Of a stretch of 64,000 nucleotides of DNA, positions 35,619 through 46,709 are shown one piece after another. This DNA is from Acestrorhynchus altus. Taxonomy: Eukaryota; Chordata; Actinopteri; Characiformes; Acestrorhynchidae. The stretch lies in the NCBI GenBank assembly GCA_034509495.1, contig CM067519.1, forward strand, positions 27,298,241 to 27,362,240, in the 5' to 3' direction. Within the stretch, counting starts at the first letter, position 1. Every line of letters starts with the position of its first letter. The translations under genes and the position numbers were made by a program. The notes under the pieces are model-generated. The model ran no database searches and was not told the DNA's origin. It saw nothing but the letters and a program-made list of their open reading frames with translations.

Positions 35619-37622
35619 TATTATATATTATTTGTTTTGAATAGAATGACATTAACAGTTAAAGAAAAAGCAAGAAAAGAAAAAAAATGAAAAGATAAAA
35701 CCAAATCACAGACATGGGCACGACGGTAAGAGGTTCCGGTTCGGTTTTTGGTTCTTTTTTTGGTTCATTTTTTGGTTCTTTTTTGGTTCATTTTTTGGTT
35801 CATTTTTTGGTTCGTTTTTGGTTTATTTTTGGTTAATTTTTTGGTTTGTTTTTGGTTTATTTTTTGGTTTATTTGTTGGTTTATTTGTTGGTTTATTTGT
35901 TGGTTCATTTTTTGGTTCAGTTTTTGGTTCAGTTTTTGGTTCAGTTTTTGGTTCAGTTTTTGGTTCAGTTTTTGGTTAAAAGGCCAGTAAATGGATAGAA
36001 CAGGAAAATCGAATAACATTATATAATAATGTTAAATAAAAAATATATAATAATAAATAAAACAAAGAAAGTTCATGTTGTAAGACAGTGAGAGGAACAA
36101 CGGCTAGAAGCAGTAAGAATAAAGCATTAATTAAATAATTAATGAAAAAAGAAAAAGCGTGATGATACGTGAACTCACGGGGTGGAGGGGGGCACAGATT
36201 AAAGGTCCAGTGACCCCAGAAAGTGACGTTTAAGACTTTTCCCAAAAAAGCTCTGGGCACCTGAACGGAGATCCAGTCTCTGGAAACCGTTCGGTCATTT
36301 CCTTTATTTCCTGACCGCACTGATGTGGTGTAAGATGGCAGATGGCCAGTCAGACAGGACCAGCCCACTGTGGGGGTCTCTCGTGATGAATCTCAGATCT
36401 GAGCGAGAGACTGGATCTGAGGCTCGAGGCTGTTTGCAGAGGCACGTGTGCATAACATTACATCACCGTAATCGATACTGATCACGCGGTTCTCTCCACA
36501 CGCCTGTTTATACAGCGAACGGGAGACAGTGTTTATTGTGACAAATATGTTTCTGACCTAGTTGATTCGTCGTCCCACACACATCTCAGCCCACTGGGAT
36601 TTTCCCAGTTCTCCCAATAGCCAGTCCGTCCCTGCTTTAGGCCCCGTTCACACTGGCTGAATCTCAAACGATTTCATAATAAACGTTGTTTTGAGACCAC
36701 ATTCATAAATCTAAACACGTTGGGACAAAACCTTCATACTTCTTCTCATCAATGAATCTGAATATGTGACACTGGTTCCTCAAAGCTGATGAGAAGAAGA
36801 TTCTGGTGTCTCGTCATTTTCCTGTTTTTAACCCGTTTGTATCTGTTCCTCTGTCCATCCACAGGTTTCAGGAGGTGAACTCCATGATCAATAAGAGGCT
36901 GAAGGACGTTCTGTTTACAGACCACTGGAGTGAGCTGTGCATGGACACTCTTAGTCGCTTTGGATATGTTCTGGTCAGTGCAGTGGAGTAGAATTCTGTT
37001 ATCACAGCATTATTTACACAGTGGCCACCACCCCTGCTCCACAAGATCGGTCTTCAATTTAATTGTAGAGAAGTACTGCCAATAGATTAGGACTCCAGAG
37101 TAGGACTGGAGCAGGTAACACACAGGAAGCGGTTGGCACCGTGCCTAATGCCACACGTAAAGACAGTCCCTCCAACAAAAGTAGGACAGACTCTGTATAA
37201 TAGCCTTGATTTCAGGAGAAACAGTGACTGAGCAGGTGTCCCAATACATTTGGCCATATAGTGTAGTACTCTAGAACTTAACCGCAGAACTGAAATTGTG
37301 GCTCTGTCCTCCAGGTGGCGTCCCAAAGGATGCAAGGGGTTCTGCTGCTGGTGTTTGCCAAGTTCTGCCACCTGCCGTTTCTGCGTGGGGTCCAAACCCA
37401 GAGCACTCGCACTGGTCTCGGTGGATACTGGGTGAGTCAGAAGCAGACTGCTCAGCAGAGGGATGGAGGATCATTACGCCTCCACCACGCTGGTGCCTCC
37501 ACCAACACTTCTGATGTTAAACATCAGAGATGTGCGTCAGGCAATGAGGGCTTGGTTTAGGGCACCTTTGATGATCAGATGAAAAATAAGAGTCAAAGAA
37601 CGTGAGTGTGTCAGAGAGGGAT

Positions 37623-37691
<69 letters not shown>

Positions 37692-39592
37692 GAAGCTGTA
37701 TCAGAAACAGCTGGTCTGGTAGCTGGTTGTGTGTATTGTGATAACATGTGACTACACACAAAAAGGATTGTTAGTAGCGATGAGGGTTGTTGGTAGCCAG
37801 CATGCTTATGTCCACTCACTGTCCATCTCACTGGACAGTCTACTTAGCATGTCGGTCTGAAAGAGCCATATTCTCTTATTGCCTGAGGACGACGTGTTGC
37901 TGAGAGGAGCTCCCACATCATCAATGTGTGTGTGTGTGTATATACTGGTGTCATTACGGGTCTAGGGTTGTACTGCAGTCTCTTTTGAACTGGGTGCTGT
38001 AACACACAGCAGCTCTATCTGCACACACACACGCACACACGCACACGCACACACTCTCTCTCACTCTCCAGCAGTGCTATTGCATCCCTAATGCATTAGA
38101 GTGTGAAGCTGTGGTCTGCTCTAATATCATGTACACCTCAGTTGAGTGCAGAGGGATTTATGCTGCACAGACTGGCGACGTTCCGCTCACTCTGCTGAAC
38201 ACCTTCTCCCACCATTCCCAGTCCTCTGCACTCCGTCTGTTCCTCTAACACACAGGAAGAAAGCTGTGGTGTTTGAAAGCTCTGCAATCATCTTACTCTC
38301 ACACACTCTACCATAACTCCTCTACACTGCAGTGGCAGAAGGAGCTGGAGGAGAGCAGAGACACGCTCGCTGATTCTGGATCAGCTGAACTGCTGCAGAA
38401 CATCTACAGTCAACTCAGACGCCACCAAGCCGTCAGCTGTTCATTGTTACTCACTTTACGTTTAGGTGGTTCCTTATATGTAACACGAATACGTGACATA
38501 TGAGATATAGAAGGACATACATGCTTTCCATTCTGACCTGAGGTGTTGCATTGGAGCATCCTTTGGAAGTGAAGGATGCCTCGGAGAAGAGTTCCGAAGT
38601 ATTTCCAGCGGTTGGAAGAGTTCGAGAGGGGTCGCATCGTATGGCTCCAGGAAGTGGGATGTGGATAGAAGAAGGCACACACCAGCGACATGAAGGATCT
38701 GGGAGACCTACATGAACCACGGAGAGGGAGAACCCATGGATTGTCCGACATGAGCGGACTGACCACACAGCTACAGTTATGGGTATTCGATGAGCAGTGA
38801 TGTCCTCCGTGAGTCATCCTGTTAGTGCAGCACCATTGGCAGACGGCCGTGCAAAGCAAGACTACACGCACACAGACCGTTACGATGACCACCCTTAACA
38901 CCATGTCAACGTCATCAATAGCGTCACTCAATGGCAGCAGGTCATCTTCAGTGACGAGTCTCACTTTTGTCTCGGAGGAGACGACCAATAAATCGTCTCC
39001 GTATCTCCAGACCTGTCCCTGATTGAAAATGTGTGGGACGCTATTGGACGCTCTATCAACACTCCACCCCTACCACACCATCTGCAGAACTGAGTGAGAA
39101 CATTCAAGCTGCATGAGATGGATCATCACAGGACACCATTAGGAACCTCTACACCTCCATGCAGAGACGTCTGGCATGTTGCATTAAACCCGACGCCGTC
39201 CTGAGAGACACCACTTCTGTATGAGTAGATCAATAAATATTGATCAGATCATTATTATTAAAAATATTCGAGTTATGTGTGTTTGTGCAAAATACGAATA
39301 ACTGTTTATTAAATTTTGTTATGATTAACAGGCCAATAGAATTGCTTTAAAATGACTTGCAGTGGCGCTGCGATGTGATCAGAATTATTCATGGAAAGGA
39401 AAATGACCATGTTTTGTTTCTGAACAAAAGGCAGCCGTGCTCAGCGGGGCATGACTGGCACTGCCAGTGTTGAGCTGGTGTGCCCGAGGGAATGGATTTG
39501 TTTCCTCTCCTGTTTTGCTGCATTAGTGCTGCCACATCACTCCTGCCACCTCGCCAGCTCCTGTATTATTAAAAACAAGCCATTAGACTCGA

Positions 39593-39641
<49 letters not shown>

Positions 39642-41182
39642 GGCAATAAGGGTGGTGTGAGTGCGCGGATGATGGTGTTCGGTCACCCTGTGTGTTTTCT
39701 AAACTGCCACCTCCCGGCCCACATGCGGAACCTGGAACAGCGAGTGGAGGACTTTGAGAGCATCCTCCAGCAGCAGCAGTTTGAGGGAGGAGCTGCTGTG
39801 GGCGTGCTGGACCACGAGTGGGTATCTGGGAGTGTGTGCAAGAAGAGGGCGGAGCAGGATGACAGGCCTGCCTGCAGATGATCAGTGTGTGCTTGTGCTT
39901 TCATCCCTGGAGACTGATACCAGTGTTTCATCAAGATGTTCACACCCTGGCTGAACGGTTGGTGGCAAACAGGGTCAAAGCTGCAGCTCCTCTCCAGTGA
40001 AGCTGTCCTGCTCTGTCCGTAGGAAAACACAAAGCCACTCATCGTCTGCAGGCAGACCTACACGAACCGCTTTGCATTTGAAGAACTGGCTGAGTTTCAG
40101 ATGCAAACGGTCGTAAATTAAACCTGCTCAGTGCATCCTCTGATTAAACACACTCATCGTCCAAAGAAATAGCTGCACACAGAAGGAATCGACTGACTGC
40201 TCCCGTTACAGTGACGGGTACCATCTGACGTAACGTGTGTCTCACTGTGTGTTCCTGTCCTCTGCAGTGTAGTGTTCTGGTTTGGTGACCTGAACTTTCG
40301 CATTGAGGACTACGATATCCATGTGGTGAAGAGCGCCATAGAGAACAATAAACTGCCTCTGCTCTGGGAGAGGGATCAGGTGAGTCTTCCACTGGCTCGT
40401 GTTGCAGAGTGGGCTAGAGTGTCCAGTTACAGGTATGTCTTTGTAGACCCTGGAAAGGTAACCCTGCCTCTGGACAGCTGGAAAGTTCTGTCCTTTTTGA
40501 AATCTTTCAAGTAATGCAGGTCCGATCTGTCTTCTCATTATTACAGGACAGAACGGTTCTGTCCTGAGAAGCCCCTTAGACCCAGTGCAGGTGGTGGGAG
40601 GCTAAAGGATGTGAGCCAAGCTGGCATCCATGCTGGAGAACCACTCCCACCACATGCATGAGACTCTGGCAGCACTGGGCAGCACTGGCTGCTCCACCCT
40701 GAGTGTATGAAGGAGCTGTATCACAGGTCCTTCCTCCCTGCTGCTGTTAGACTCTACAACCTGCACCGTTCTCAGCAGACCACGGACACACACACTTAAT
40801 TCCACTCACGACTGGACTCGGTTTGCAATATTATCTCCATCTCCCCGTGTGCTATTACCCTTAATAATCTGCAAATTATGTGACTTTTCATTATTTACAG
40901 TGTTAATACTGTATATTTCATAAACAGCAGTGTGGATTCACCTATGATCTATATTCCTCTTGTCATTAGAAGTGTGGTTGTAGTTTCTTGCTGCTGCCAC
41001 AAGAGTTCACTGTATCTCCATTTTAAACCCTGTCACATAATCCCTAATAATATAATCTGGTTTCTAATCCGCAGCTCAACATGGCAAAGAACAGTGAGTC
41101 TATCCTGGATGGATTCATGGAAGGGCCTCTCAACTTTCCTCCAACCTACAAGTTCGATGTGGGGACACACACATATGACACA

Positions 41183-41250
<68 letters not shown>

Positions 41251-41751
41251 GGGTAAGGACCGGAGGGATAATACCTGCCCGTATGTAAAATATCAACTAT
41301 GACTTTAAAAACTCAAGTCAAATATTTGAGCCCAGATCTGAAGATTTTCATTTTCATTCCTTTGATAGACTTCCTGGATCTGCATGCAGTTCATATGTAA
41401 ATGATTACAGGTGGGGTCTGATTAGACACTGGGTTTTGCCACAAGTAGGCCTAGAAGTGCTTCCCCCACTGCCCTATGGAAAGCTTCTCAGAGGCTGCTT
41501 TTGGGTAGTGTACCTCTTGGTGAGATTATTGACTGTTCCAGCAGGATAATGCTCCCACACACACACTGCAACGCTTCCGTTCGGCAGATTTATCACCAAT
41601 TCCATCTTTGGTAACCATCCAGCGTGCAGGATCTACAGGCCCAGCTACAACATCTGGGGGTAAACGTGCTGCAGGATGCCGTACGGAACCTGTACGGCTC
41701 CAGACCAACCAGATCTCAGCTTGCATGTTATTTTTTGTCAATGAGTTTACT

Positions 41752-41788
<37 letters not shown>

Positions 41789-44479
41789 CTCTCTCTATAG
41801 TGCAAAGAAGCGAAAGCCTGCTTGGACAGACCGTATCCTGTGGCGTCTCCGTAAGACAGGCTCCCCTGTCCCGTCGCACAGCGCTGCGCTGCAGCGGGGC
41901 CTGACCTCGTGGCTGGGTGGAGCTACAGGGGTTACGCAGCACTATTACCACAGTCACATGGGCTTCACCGTCAGTGACCACAAGCCTGTGTCTGCCTTTT
42001 TCTCTCTGCATGTGAGTCCAGTGTGCCCTGAAAGCAGGACAGGACCTCAGACTCAACCTGACGACTGTGTTAGACGTCTACGTTAGATATCGAATCTCAT
42101 TTGTCCTCTCCCTGCAGTTTCCCTTTAAGGTCAATCTGCCCTTAGTCCAGCTGGAGGTGGAGAAGGAGTGGACAAAAGTATCGGATGCTACAGCCAGGTT
42201 CACCATAACATCTGGCTTTCAGAGGAGCTCGTGGGACTGGGTGGGGCTGTACAAGGCAAGAAGGAGCCGTATACACTGGTCAGATAGATCTGCTCAGATA
42301 CACATACACAGTTAAATGACACAGACGTGTATATGGTCTCACAGCTTCAGGGTGGAGTGACTGTCTAACTGCCTGTTTGTTAAGAGAATCAGGAGATCAC
42401 CAGAGAATCATGAGCACCACAGCCCTCCATGGTCAGGATTCGGAGAATAGGAAGGCGTTCCCCATGTGATATCGAGCACTCTAACCTGCAGAGAGGAATA
42501 AACTGTAAACACACTGAGTGGGAGGAGCCACAGACTAAACTATTTGTGCAATATTTCAGTGCATTGTTTACAGTAACTACTTAAATATGGAAAATTACAG
42601 TAAGTCTGCTTTCATTGTGAGATTGTTGTTGTTGTTTTTTTTTTTAATCAGGTGGGATTCAAACACCACAAAGACTATGCAGCCTATGTGTGGGCCAAAT
42701 CGGACCATTCAACTCAGGTGGGTACGAGCCCAGACTGCACCCAAACAATAAGCTTACTGTGCTGAGTTTACTCTAAAGACCTTACGACGTCAGAAACACC
42801 AGGCACCATTGTATACCTCACATAATCCTTCTGATTTTCTGTATCCTTTAATCAATCTTATTCTTGCCTCTAGGTGACATTTCCAGAAGAGGATTTGCCC
42901 AGAGATGCAGGAGAGTACATCCTGGGTTACTACAGCAACAATATGAACAGCATTGTGGGAATTACGGAGCCATTCCAGGTCAAACCTCTCTAATAATTTG
43001 AGCAAAGTCGCATTAATGCGAGTGTAAGACTATTGTTTTAATCAGCCTCCTTCTTTTTGGGAGAATTCTCGAGTTCAGCCTGAAGAACGCACTGCAGAGT
43101 CATGTTAAACAGCTCCTGTGCTCCCCCTAAAGGTGGTGCTTTGAGTGCCTCCTCGTGGACAGCTGTACACATGCATTTGTTGACAAGCTGAGAGATACAG
43201 AAGCAGCATCTGAAGTGAAAGAAGCATGTGGTCTGAGGCTGTAGACGTATATTACAGGACTTTACACTAAAATGATTGGGGTCATGCAGTGTTACGCAGG
43301 TATGTGTGCAGTTGTATAGAGAGGTTCTCCTGCAGCTCCACCAGGTTTGAGAAATGGACAAATTGTTCTACATAATAAAAACAAAATACATCAATTACTC
43401 TGGTATCTTCTAACCTTGGCGAAGGTTTGGGCAAAAATGATTATACACAGGTGCTCATTAATCTCTAATGTGCTTTCTGGACTTGTCTGAAGATGCCATT
43501 CTGAGTGGCTCCATGACACACCAGTATGACACCATTGCAGTCTTTGGCAATGTTGACGTGGTGTTCAGGGCTGTTGTCGTAACGGTCTGTGTGCATGTAG
43601 TCCTGAGTCGTGTAGCTGTCTGTCATCGGTGCTGCACTAACAGTCATGTCTTCATGTGACTGGTAATATCTGCCTGACCCGTATGGCACGCAGGACATCT
43701 ACAAGACAGTCCTTTCTAATGTCACATGTGTGTTAGAGAATGGAACGTGAATCATTTGCATGCCTCACCCTGTCAACCCTACCCAACAAGTCTCATTCCT
43801 GTCTGTTGATTCCTTCTGGGAGCTGAAAAGATTTTTCCAAATAGCTTAGAACAAAAATATGACATTTAGTGAATAAAATTTCATCTCAAATACTGTGAAA
43901 ATTCTTTTTCTCAAAGTGTTTTTCTGTCTTTTCCCCCATTTCCCCTCTTCTCCTGTCCTGCAGGTCCAGCTTCCCGTCTGCACTCCTCCGGCTCCAGGGT
44001 GTCCCTCCGGCTCAGACAGTTCGGACGTGAGCTCGGAAGATGACAGCACTCTTGTCCTGCTGGGCCGCAGCTCTCGCAGTCCCAGTCCTGGAACACGCTC
44101 AAACAAACACCACCAACACCGCCACCACCACCACAACCCCAACCCTCGGCGCCAGCGTAGCCGCAGTCCTGCTGTTCCCGCCCTTTCCTCCACCCCTATA
44201 CCATCGCTACAGTCCCTCAGCCTGCGGCCCCGGGATGGGACAGCCCGCAGCACTTCACCTCGACCTGCTGCTAATGCCAAGAAGGAGCGGCTCGTGTCCC
44301 CTGAGGCGCTCACCTCACCCTCTCTCAGCCCCCTGAGCCCCCGCAGCCCCATCTCCCCTGGGAACGGGGTCAGTGCCCCTGAAGCACTGATTGTAGCCAT
44401 CTTGGGAGAGCACAGGCCACCTCAGGGGCCAATTACTGGGGTTGGATCTTCAGCCAGAGTTGGAGATGTGAAGCTATGA
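32777..44479 (+). CDS. inpp5j: Inositol polyphosphate 5-phosphatase J (PIPP)
   Basis: Twelve coding exons with consistent phases: 32777-33378, 34823-34930, 36865-36973, 37315-37431, 39642-39817, 40268-40379, 41075-41184, 41801-42011, 42118-42255, 42652-42717, 42874-42978 and 43964-44479, giving 789 residues (human about 1,000). Exon 1 is a Ser/Pro-rich N-terminus. Exons 2-8 form the Mg-dependent phosphatase: IVTWNVGSA, FQEVNSMINKRL (usually LQEV), LNCHLPAH, VVFWFGDLNFRIEDYD, KRKPAWTDRIL and TVSDHKP. Exons 9-11 form the SKICH membrane-targeting domain (SSWDWVGLYKVGFKH, YVWAK, EYILGYYS). The last exon is a Ser/Arg/Pro-rich tail with a His run. The enzyme removes the 5-phosphate from PI(4,5)P2, PI(3,4,5)P3 and soluble inositol phosphates and locates to the plasma membrane and ruffles. 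The intron after 42255 has a GC donor. All catalytic motifs are intact. The paralogue call rests on the order of domains and on the 22q12-like neighbours. Confidence 0.95.
33385..33410. repeat. TTTA microsatellite
   Basis: A short TTTA run just after the first coding-exon donor of inpp5j. Confidence 0.9.
33527..33605. repeat. ATC/GTC trinucleotide repeat
   Basis: About 25 ATC/GTC triplets inside inpp5j intron 1 (between coding exons 1 and 2). No coding potential is inferred. Confidence 0.93.
34312..34396. repeat. Long GT microsatellite
   Basis: An uninterrupted (GT)n of about 40 copies within an inpp5j intron. Confidence 0.95.
34690..34760 (+). mobile_element. Tc1-like transposase fragment
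   Basis: The plus strand reads SERQQVIFSDESKYCLGGDN, corresponding to the conserved FSDES block of Tc1 transposases. It matches the copy at about 38935. Only this block survives. Confidence 0.75.
34931..36864 (+). other. inpp5j intron between coding exons 2 and 3
   Basis: It contains a TTTA run at about 35587-35620 and the TTGGTT array listed separately. No exon was recognised. Confidence 0.7.
35738..35976. repeat. Degenerate TTTTTGGTTCA array
   Basis: Units of about 12-18 bases (TTTTTTGGTTCATTTT and TTCAGTTTTTGG) repeat roughly 17 times. The open frames on either strand (FWFIFWF- and NQKLNQK-type) are by-products of the repeat. Confidence 0.92.
37070..37265. mobile_element. Tc1/mariner-type MITE fragment
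   Basis: It holds GTAGAGAAGTACTGCCAATA at one side and CCCAATACATTTGGCCATAT followed by AGTGTA at the end. It lies 50 bases upstream of inpp5j exon 4. Confidence 0.8.
37626..37688. repeat. GT microsatellite
   Basis: (GT)n of about 30 copies in an inpp5j intron. Confidence 0.95.
38330..38436 (+). other. Coding-like segment inside an inpp5j intron
   Basis: After CTACACTGCAG the frame reads WQKELEESRDTLADSGSAEL then LQNIYSQLRRHQAVS. This is a charged, helix-prone stretch unlike the surrounding intron. No donor is evident and the family is not recognised. It may be an exon relic of another gene or coincidence. Confidence 0.25.
38570..39255 (+). mobile_element. Tc1-like transposon, nearly complete but broken
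   Basis: The transposase starts near ATG 38577 (MPRRRVPKYFQRLEEFERGR, IVWLQEVGCG). It runs through a block equivalent to QQVIFSDES at about 38938, then RPVPD-type SPDL and ENVWDAIGRS equivalents, to RNLYTSMQRRLACCIKPDAV and VLRDTTSV near 39225. Several stops and frameshifts interrupt it, so it cannot encode a working enzyme. It sits in the inpp5j intron between exons 4 and 5. Confidence 0.85.
39593..39641. repeat. CT microsatellite forming the acceptor of inpp5j exon 5
   Basis: (CT)n runs directly into CAG at 39641 and serves as the polypyrimidine tract. Confidence 0.93.
40545..40800 (+). mobile_element. LINE open-frame 3' remnant
   Basis: The plus strand reads YHRSFLPAAVRLYNLHRSQQ in a frame otherwise broken. 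This is typical of the C-terminus of fish non-LTR retrotransposon reverse-transcriptase polyproteins. It lies in an inpp5j intron. Confidence 0.55.
41183..41247. repeat. GT microsatellite that forms a splice donor
   Basis: inpp5j exon 7 ends ...ACAAG and the intron opens directly with about 30 GT repeats. Each possible GT dinucleotide competes as donor, but only the first keeps the AG|GT consensus and the frame. Confidence 0.93.
41525..41725 (+). mobile_element. Tc1-like transposase remnant
   Basis: It contains a block equivalent to FQQDNAPTHTLQR followed by LQAQLQHLGVNVLQDAVRNL in another frame, which resembles the C-terminal third of a Tc1 transposase. Frame breaks are visible. Confidence 0.6.
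42979..42996 (+). other. Alternative inpp5j 3' end by intron read-through
   Basis: If the weak donor CAG|GTCAAA after 42978 is not used, the frame continues VKPL and stops at TAA 42991-42993, giving an isoform without the Ser/Arg-rich tail. Confidence 0.35.
43470..43695 (-). mobile_element. Tc1-like transposase fragment
   Basis: The reverse strand is homologous to 38825-38925 of the intron-5 element (AACACCACGTCAACATTGCC and ACATGCACACAGACCGTTAC). Frames are broken. Confidence 0.7.
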
Positions 44480-44627
44480 CATCCCTTCCTGCACTGAAAC
44501 ACAGTCATGCTCTGAATTCACCTGATTAACAGATGTATTTCATTTCCACATCAATTAAATTTGACCTGATAAATATTCAGCCCTAATGAGAGCCTGTAAC
44601 TCTCTCTCAGGGGTAAATAACACACTC

Positions 44628-45310
44628 TAAATGTAGGTATTGTGATATACACTGAGGAGGAGGAGCTACAGTCTCTCATTAGGGTGAATATTAATAACTC
44701 TAAATGTAGGTATTGTGATATACACTGAGGAGGAGGAGCTACAGTCTCTCATTAGGGTGAATATTAATAACTCTAAATGTAGGTATTGTGATATACACTG
44801 AGGAGGAGGAGCTACAGTCTCTCATTAGGGTGAATATTAATAACTCTAAATGTAGGTATTGTGATATACACTGAGGAGGAGGAGCTACAGTCTCTCATTA
44901 GGGTGAATATTAATAACTCTAAATGTAGGTATTGTGATATACACTGAGGAGGAGGAGCTACAGTCTCTCATTAGGGTGAATATTAATAACTCTAAATGTA
45001 GGTATTGTGATATACACTGAGGAGGAGGAGCTACAGTCTCTCATTAGGGTGAATATTAATAACTCTAAATGTAGGTATTGTGATATACACTGAGGAGGAG
45101 GAGCTACAGTCTCTCATTAGGGTGAATATTAATAACTCTAAATGTAGGTATTGTGATATACACTGAGGAGGAGGAGCTACAGTCTCTCATTAGGGTGAAT
45201 ATTAATAACTCTAAATGTAGGTATTGTGATATACACTGAGGAGGAGGAGCTACAGTCTCTCGTTAGGGTGAATATTAATAACTCTAAATGTAGGTATTGT
45301 GATATACACC
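44628..45310. repeat. 73-bp minisatellite, nine and a half near-identical copies
   Basis: Unit starts (TAAATGTAGGTATTGTGATA) at 44628, 44701, 44774, 44847 and so on to 45285 are exactly 73 bases apart. The unit also holds CACTGAGGAGGAGGAGCTAC and TCTCTCATTAGGGTGAATAT. Copies differ at very few bases, indicating recent expansion. Confidence 0.97.
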
Positions 45311-45779
45311 GAGCAGGGTGTCAGATTAGTCTCTGTGCCTACAACAAACCCACAGGCCCTCGTTAGTTGTGGTATTTTGGAAGCATGTGGAAATGATGCA
45401 AGTTTGGATCAAGTCAATTCCACGCATGACTTTTTTCAGTGTATGCCCGAGTGCATCACACAACTGATATCAGTGTGTGTGCGTTGGAGTGTCATGACCT
45501 CGCCCACACGCTGCTCTGACCTAACACTGTCTCCGAAGTCACGCTGACGGTCCATTCTCTGCACTGGCGGGGTGAAACTCCACCAGATAATCTACACACC
45601 TCTCTAAACGAATGACCTTTCACCTGGCTCTCAGAACCACATAATGTTATCGTTTATGTAGAACAGTCGGAAAGCCATACTGCATCTCCAGCCTTACTGC
45701 TAAGTGCACAGTTGCAGTGCTGTTGTGGTGAAAGGGGTCCGGTTCCTCTTGAATTTCTGTATGTTTATCTGTCTTTAAC

Positions 45780-45925
45780 AGGGGTGCTCAGTCCTGGTCC
45801 TGAAGATCTGCACCCACGCAGAGTTTAGCTCCAGCCCTAACCTAGCACTCCCAACTGTGGGGCTTCTGAAGGTCAGAGCCAGGGTAGCGGGTCCCGGGAC
45901 CAGGACCGAGCACCCTTGGTCTGTA
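45780..45925. mobile_element. Short inverted-repeat MITE
   Basis: The ends AGGGGTGCTCAGTCCTGGTC and GACCAGGACCGAGCACCCTT are inverted copies of each other. The element is about 145 bp, non-coding and lies in the inpp5j 3' UTR. Related fragments occur at 19655, 20400 and 34975. Confidence 0.75.
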
Positions 45926-46197
45926 CACACATTCGTAGTGCAGTATGATTAGGAGTACCATCTGACTGTATCTCCACAGTCAGTCAGTCAGTCAGTCATC
46001 CAATGCTCAACATGATTTGTTGTAATATCTACTGTATCCAAGCAACGGCCTGTTGCTGGAAGGAGCTGATTGTAGAAACCCAAGTCAGTTGTCACGTTGT
46101 CATCTGCTGTGCTGATCTGTGTGAGGGTTTGCATCTTTTGTGGTCATTTTGTGAATGTCGTGCTGTGTAAGGGCTTGAACACATATTTAGTGTGTAA

Positions 46198-46203
46198 AAT
46201 AAA
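46198..46203 (+). terminator. Polyadenylation signal, inpp5j
   Basis: AATAAA followed within about 20 bases by GCGTGTCTC, about 1.7 kb after the stop codon. Confidence 0.55.
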
Positions 46204-46446
46204 ACCAATACCATGACTGCGTGTCTCTTTATTTAACTCTTAGAACGAGAGAACCGCACTTCACTGGCAGTTACATGCTGTTCTCTAGATTTCATATCTC
46301 CAGACTCAAGAGAAACCTACAGACATGATACACACGTCATAACAAACTACAAGACTGACAAACGGAATTAAACAGAATTAAATCCCAGTTTAAATACCAA
46401 ACGAACTTCCAGTGCATGTTTACTGCTCTGGCCACATGTACGTGAT

Positions 46447-46702
46447 CAACCTGCATACAGACTCTGACTGATCAGAGAGAGGGGGCGGAGCCGATGACCA
46501 ACCTGCATACAGACTCTGACTGATCAGAGAGAGGGGGCGGGGCTGATGACCAACCTGCATACAGACTCTGACTGATCAGAGAGAGGGGGCGGGGCTGATG
46601 CTCAACCTGCATACAGACTCTGACTGATCAGAGAGAGGGGGCGGAGCCGATGATCAACCTGCATACAGACTCTGACTGATCAGAGAGAGGGGGCGGGGCT
46701 AA
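46447..46702. repeat. 52-bp minisatellite, five copies
   Basis: The unit holds CAACCTGCATACAGACTCTG, ACTGATCAGAGAGAGGGGGC and GGGGCTGATGAC; unit starts at 46447 and 46499 show the 52-base period. The same unit reappears in decayed form at 52999-53340. Confidence 0.95.
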
Positions 46703-46709
46703 TTATTGA

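Larger units (their letters stand above)
44480..46215 (+). other. inpp5j 3' UTR
   Basis: From the TGA at 44477-44479 to the AATAAA at 46198-46203, which is followed by GT-rich sequence. It includes a 73-bp tandem array and a MITE (listed separately) and short CAGT repeats at 45979-45996. Confidence 0.6.

Noticed and set aside
35748..35990. Hydrophobic frame (FWFIFWFVFGL) and its antisense NQKLNQK frame
   Set aside because: Low-complexity TTGGTT repeat in an intron; not a membrane protein.
42067..42315. Reading inpp5j exon 9 through to the stop at 42313 as the true gene end
   Set aside because: Downstream exons 42652, 42874 and 43964 keep phase and complete the SKICH domain, so the GC donor is the better explanation.
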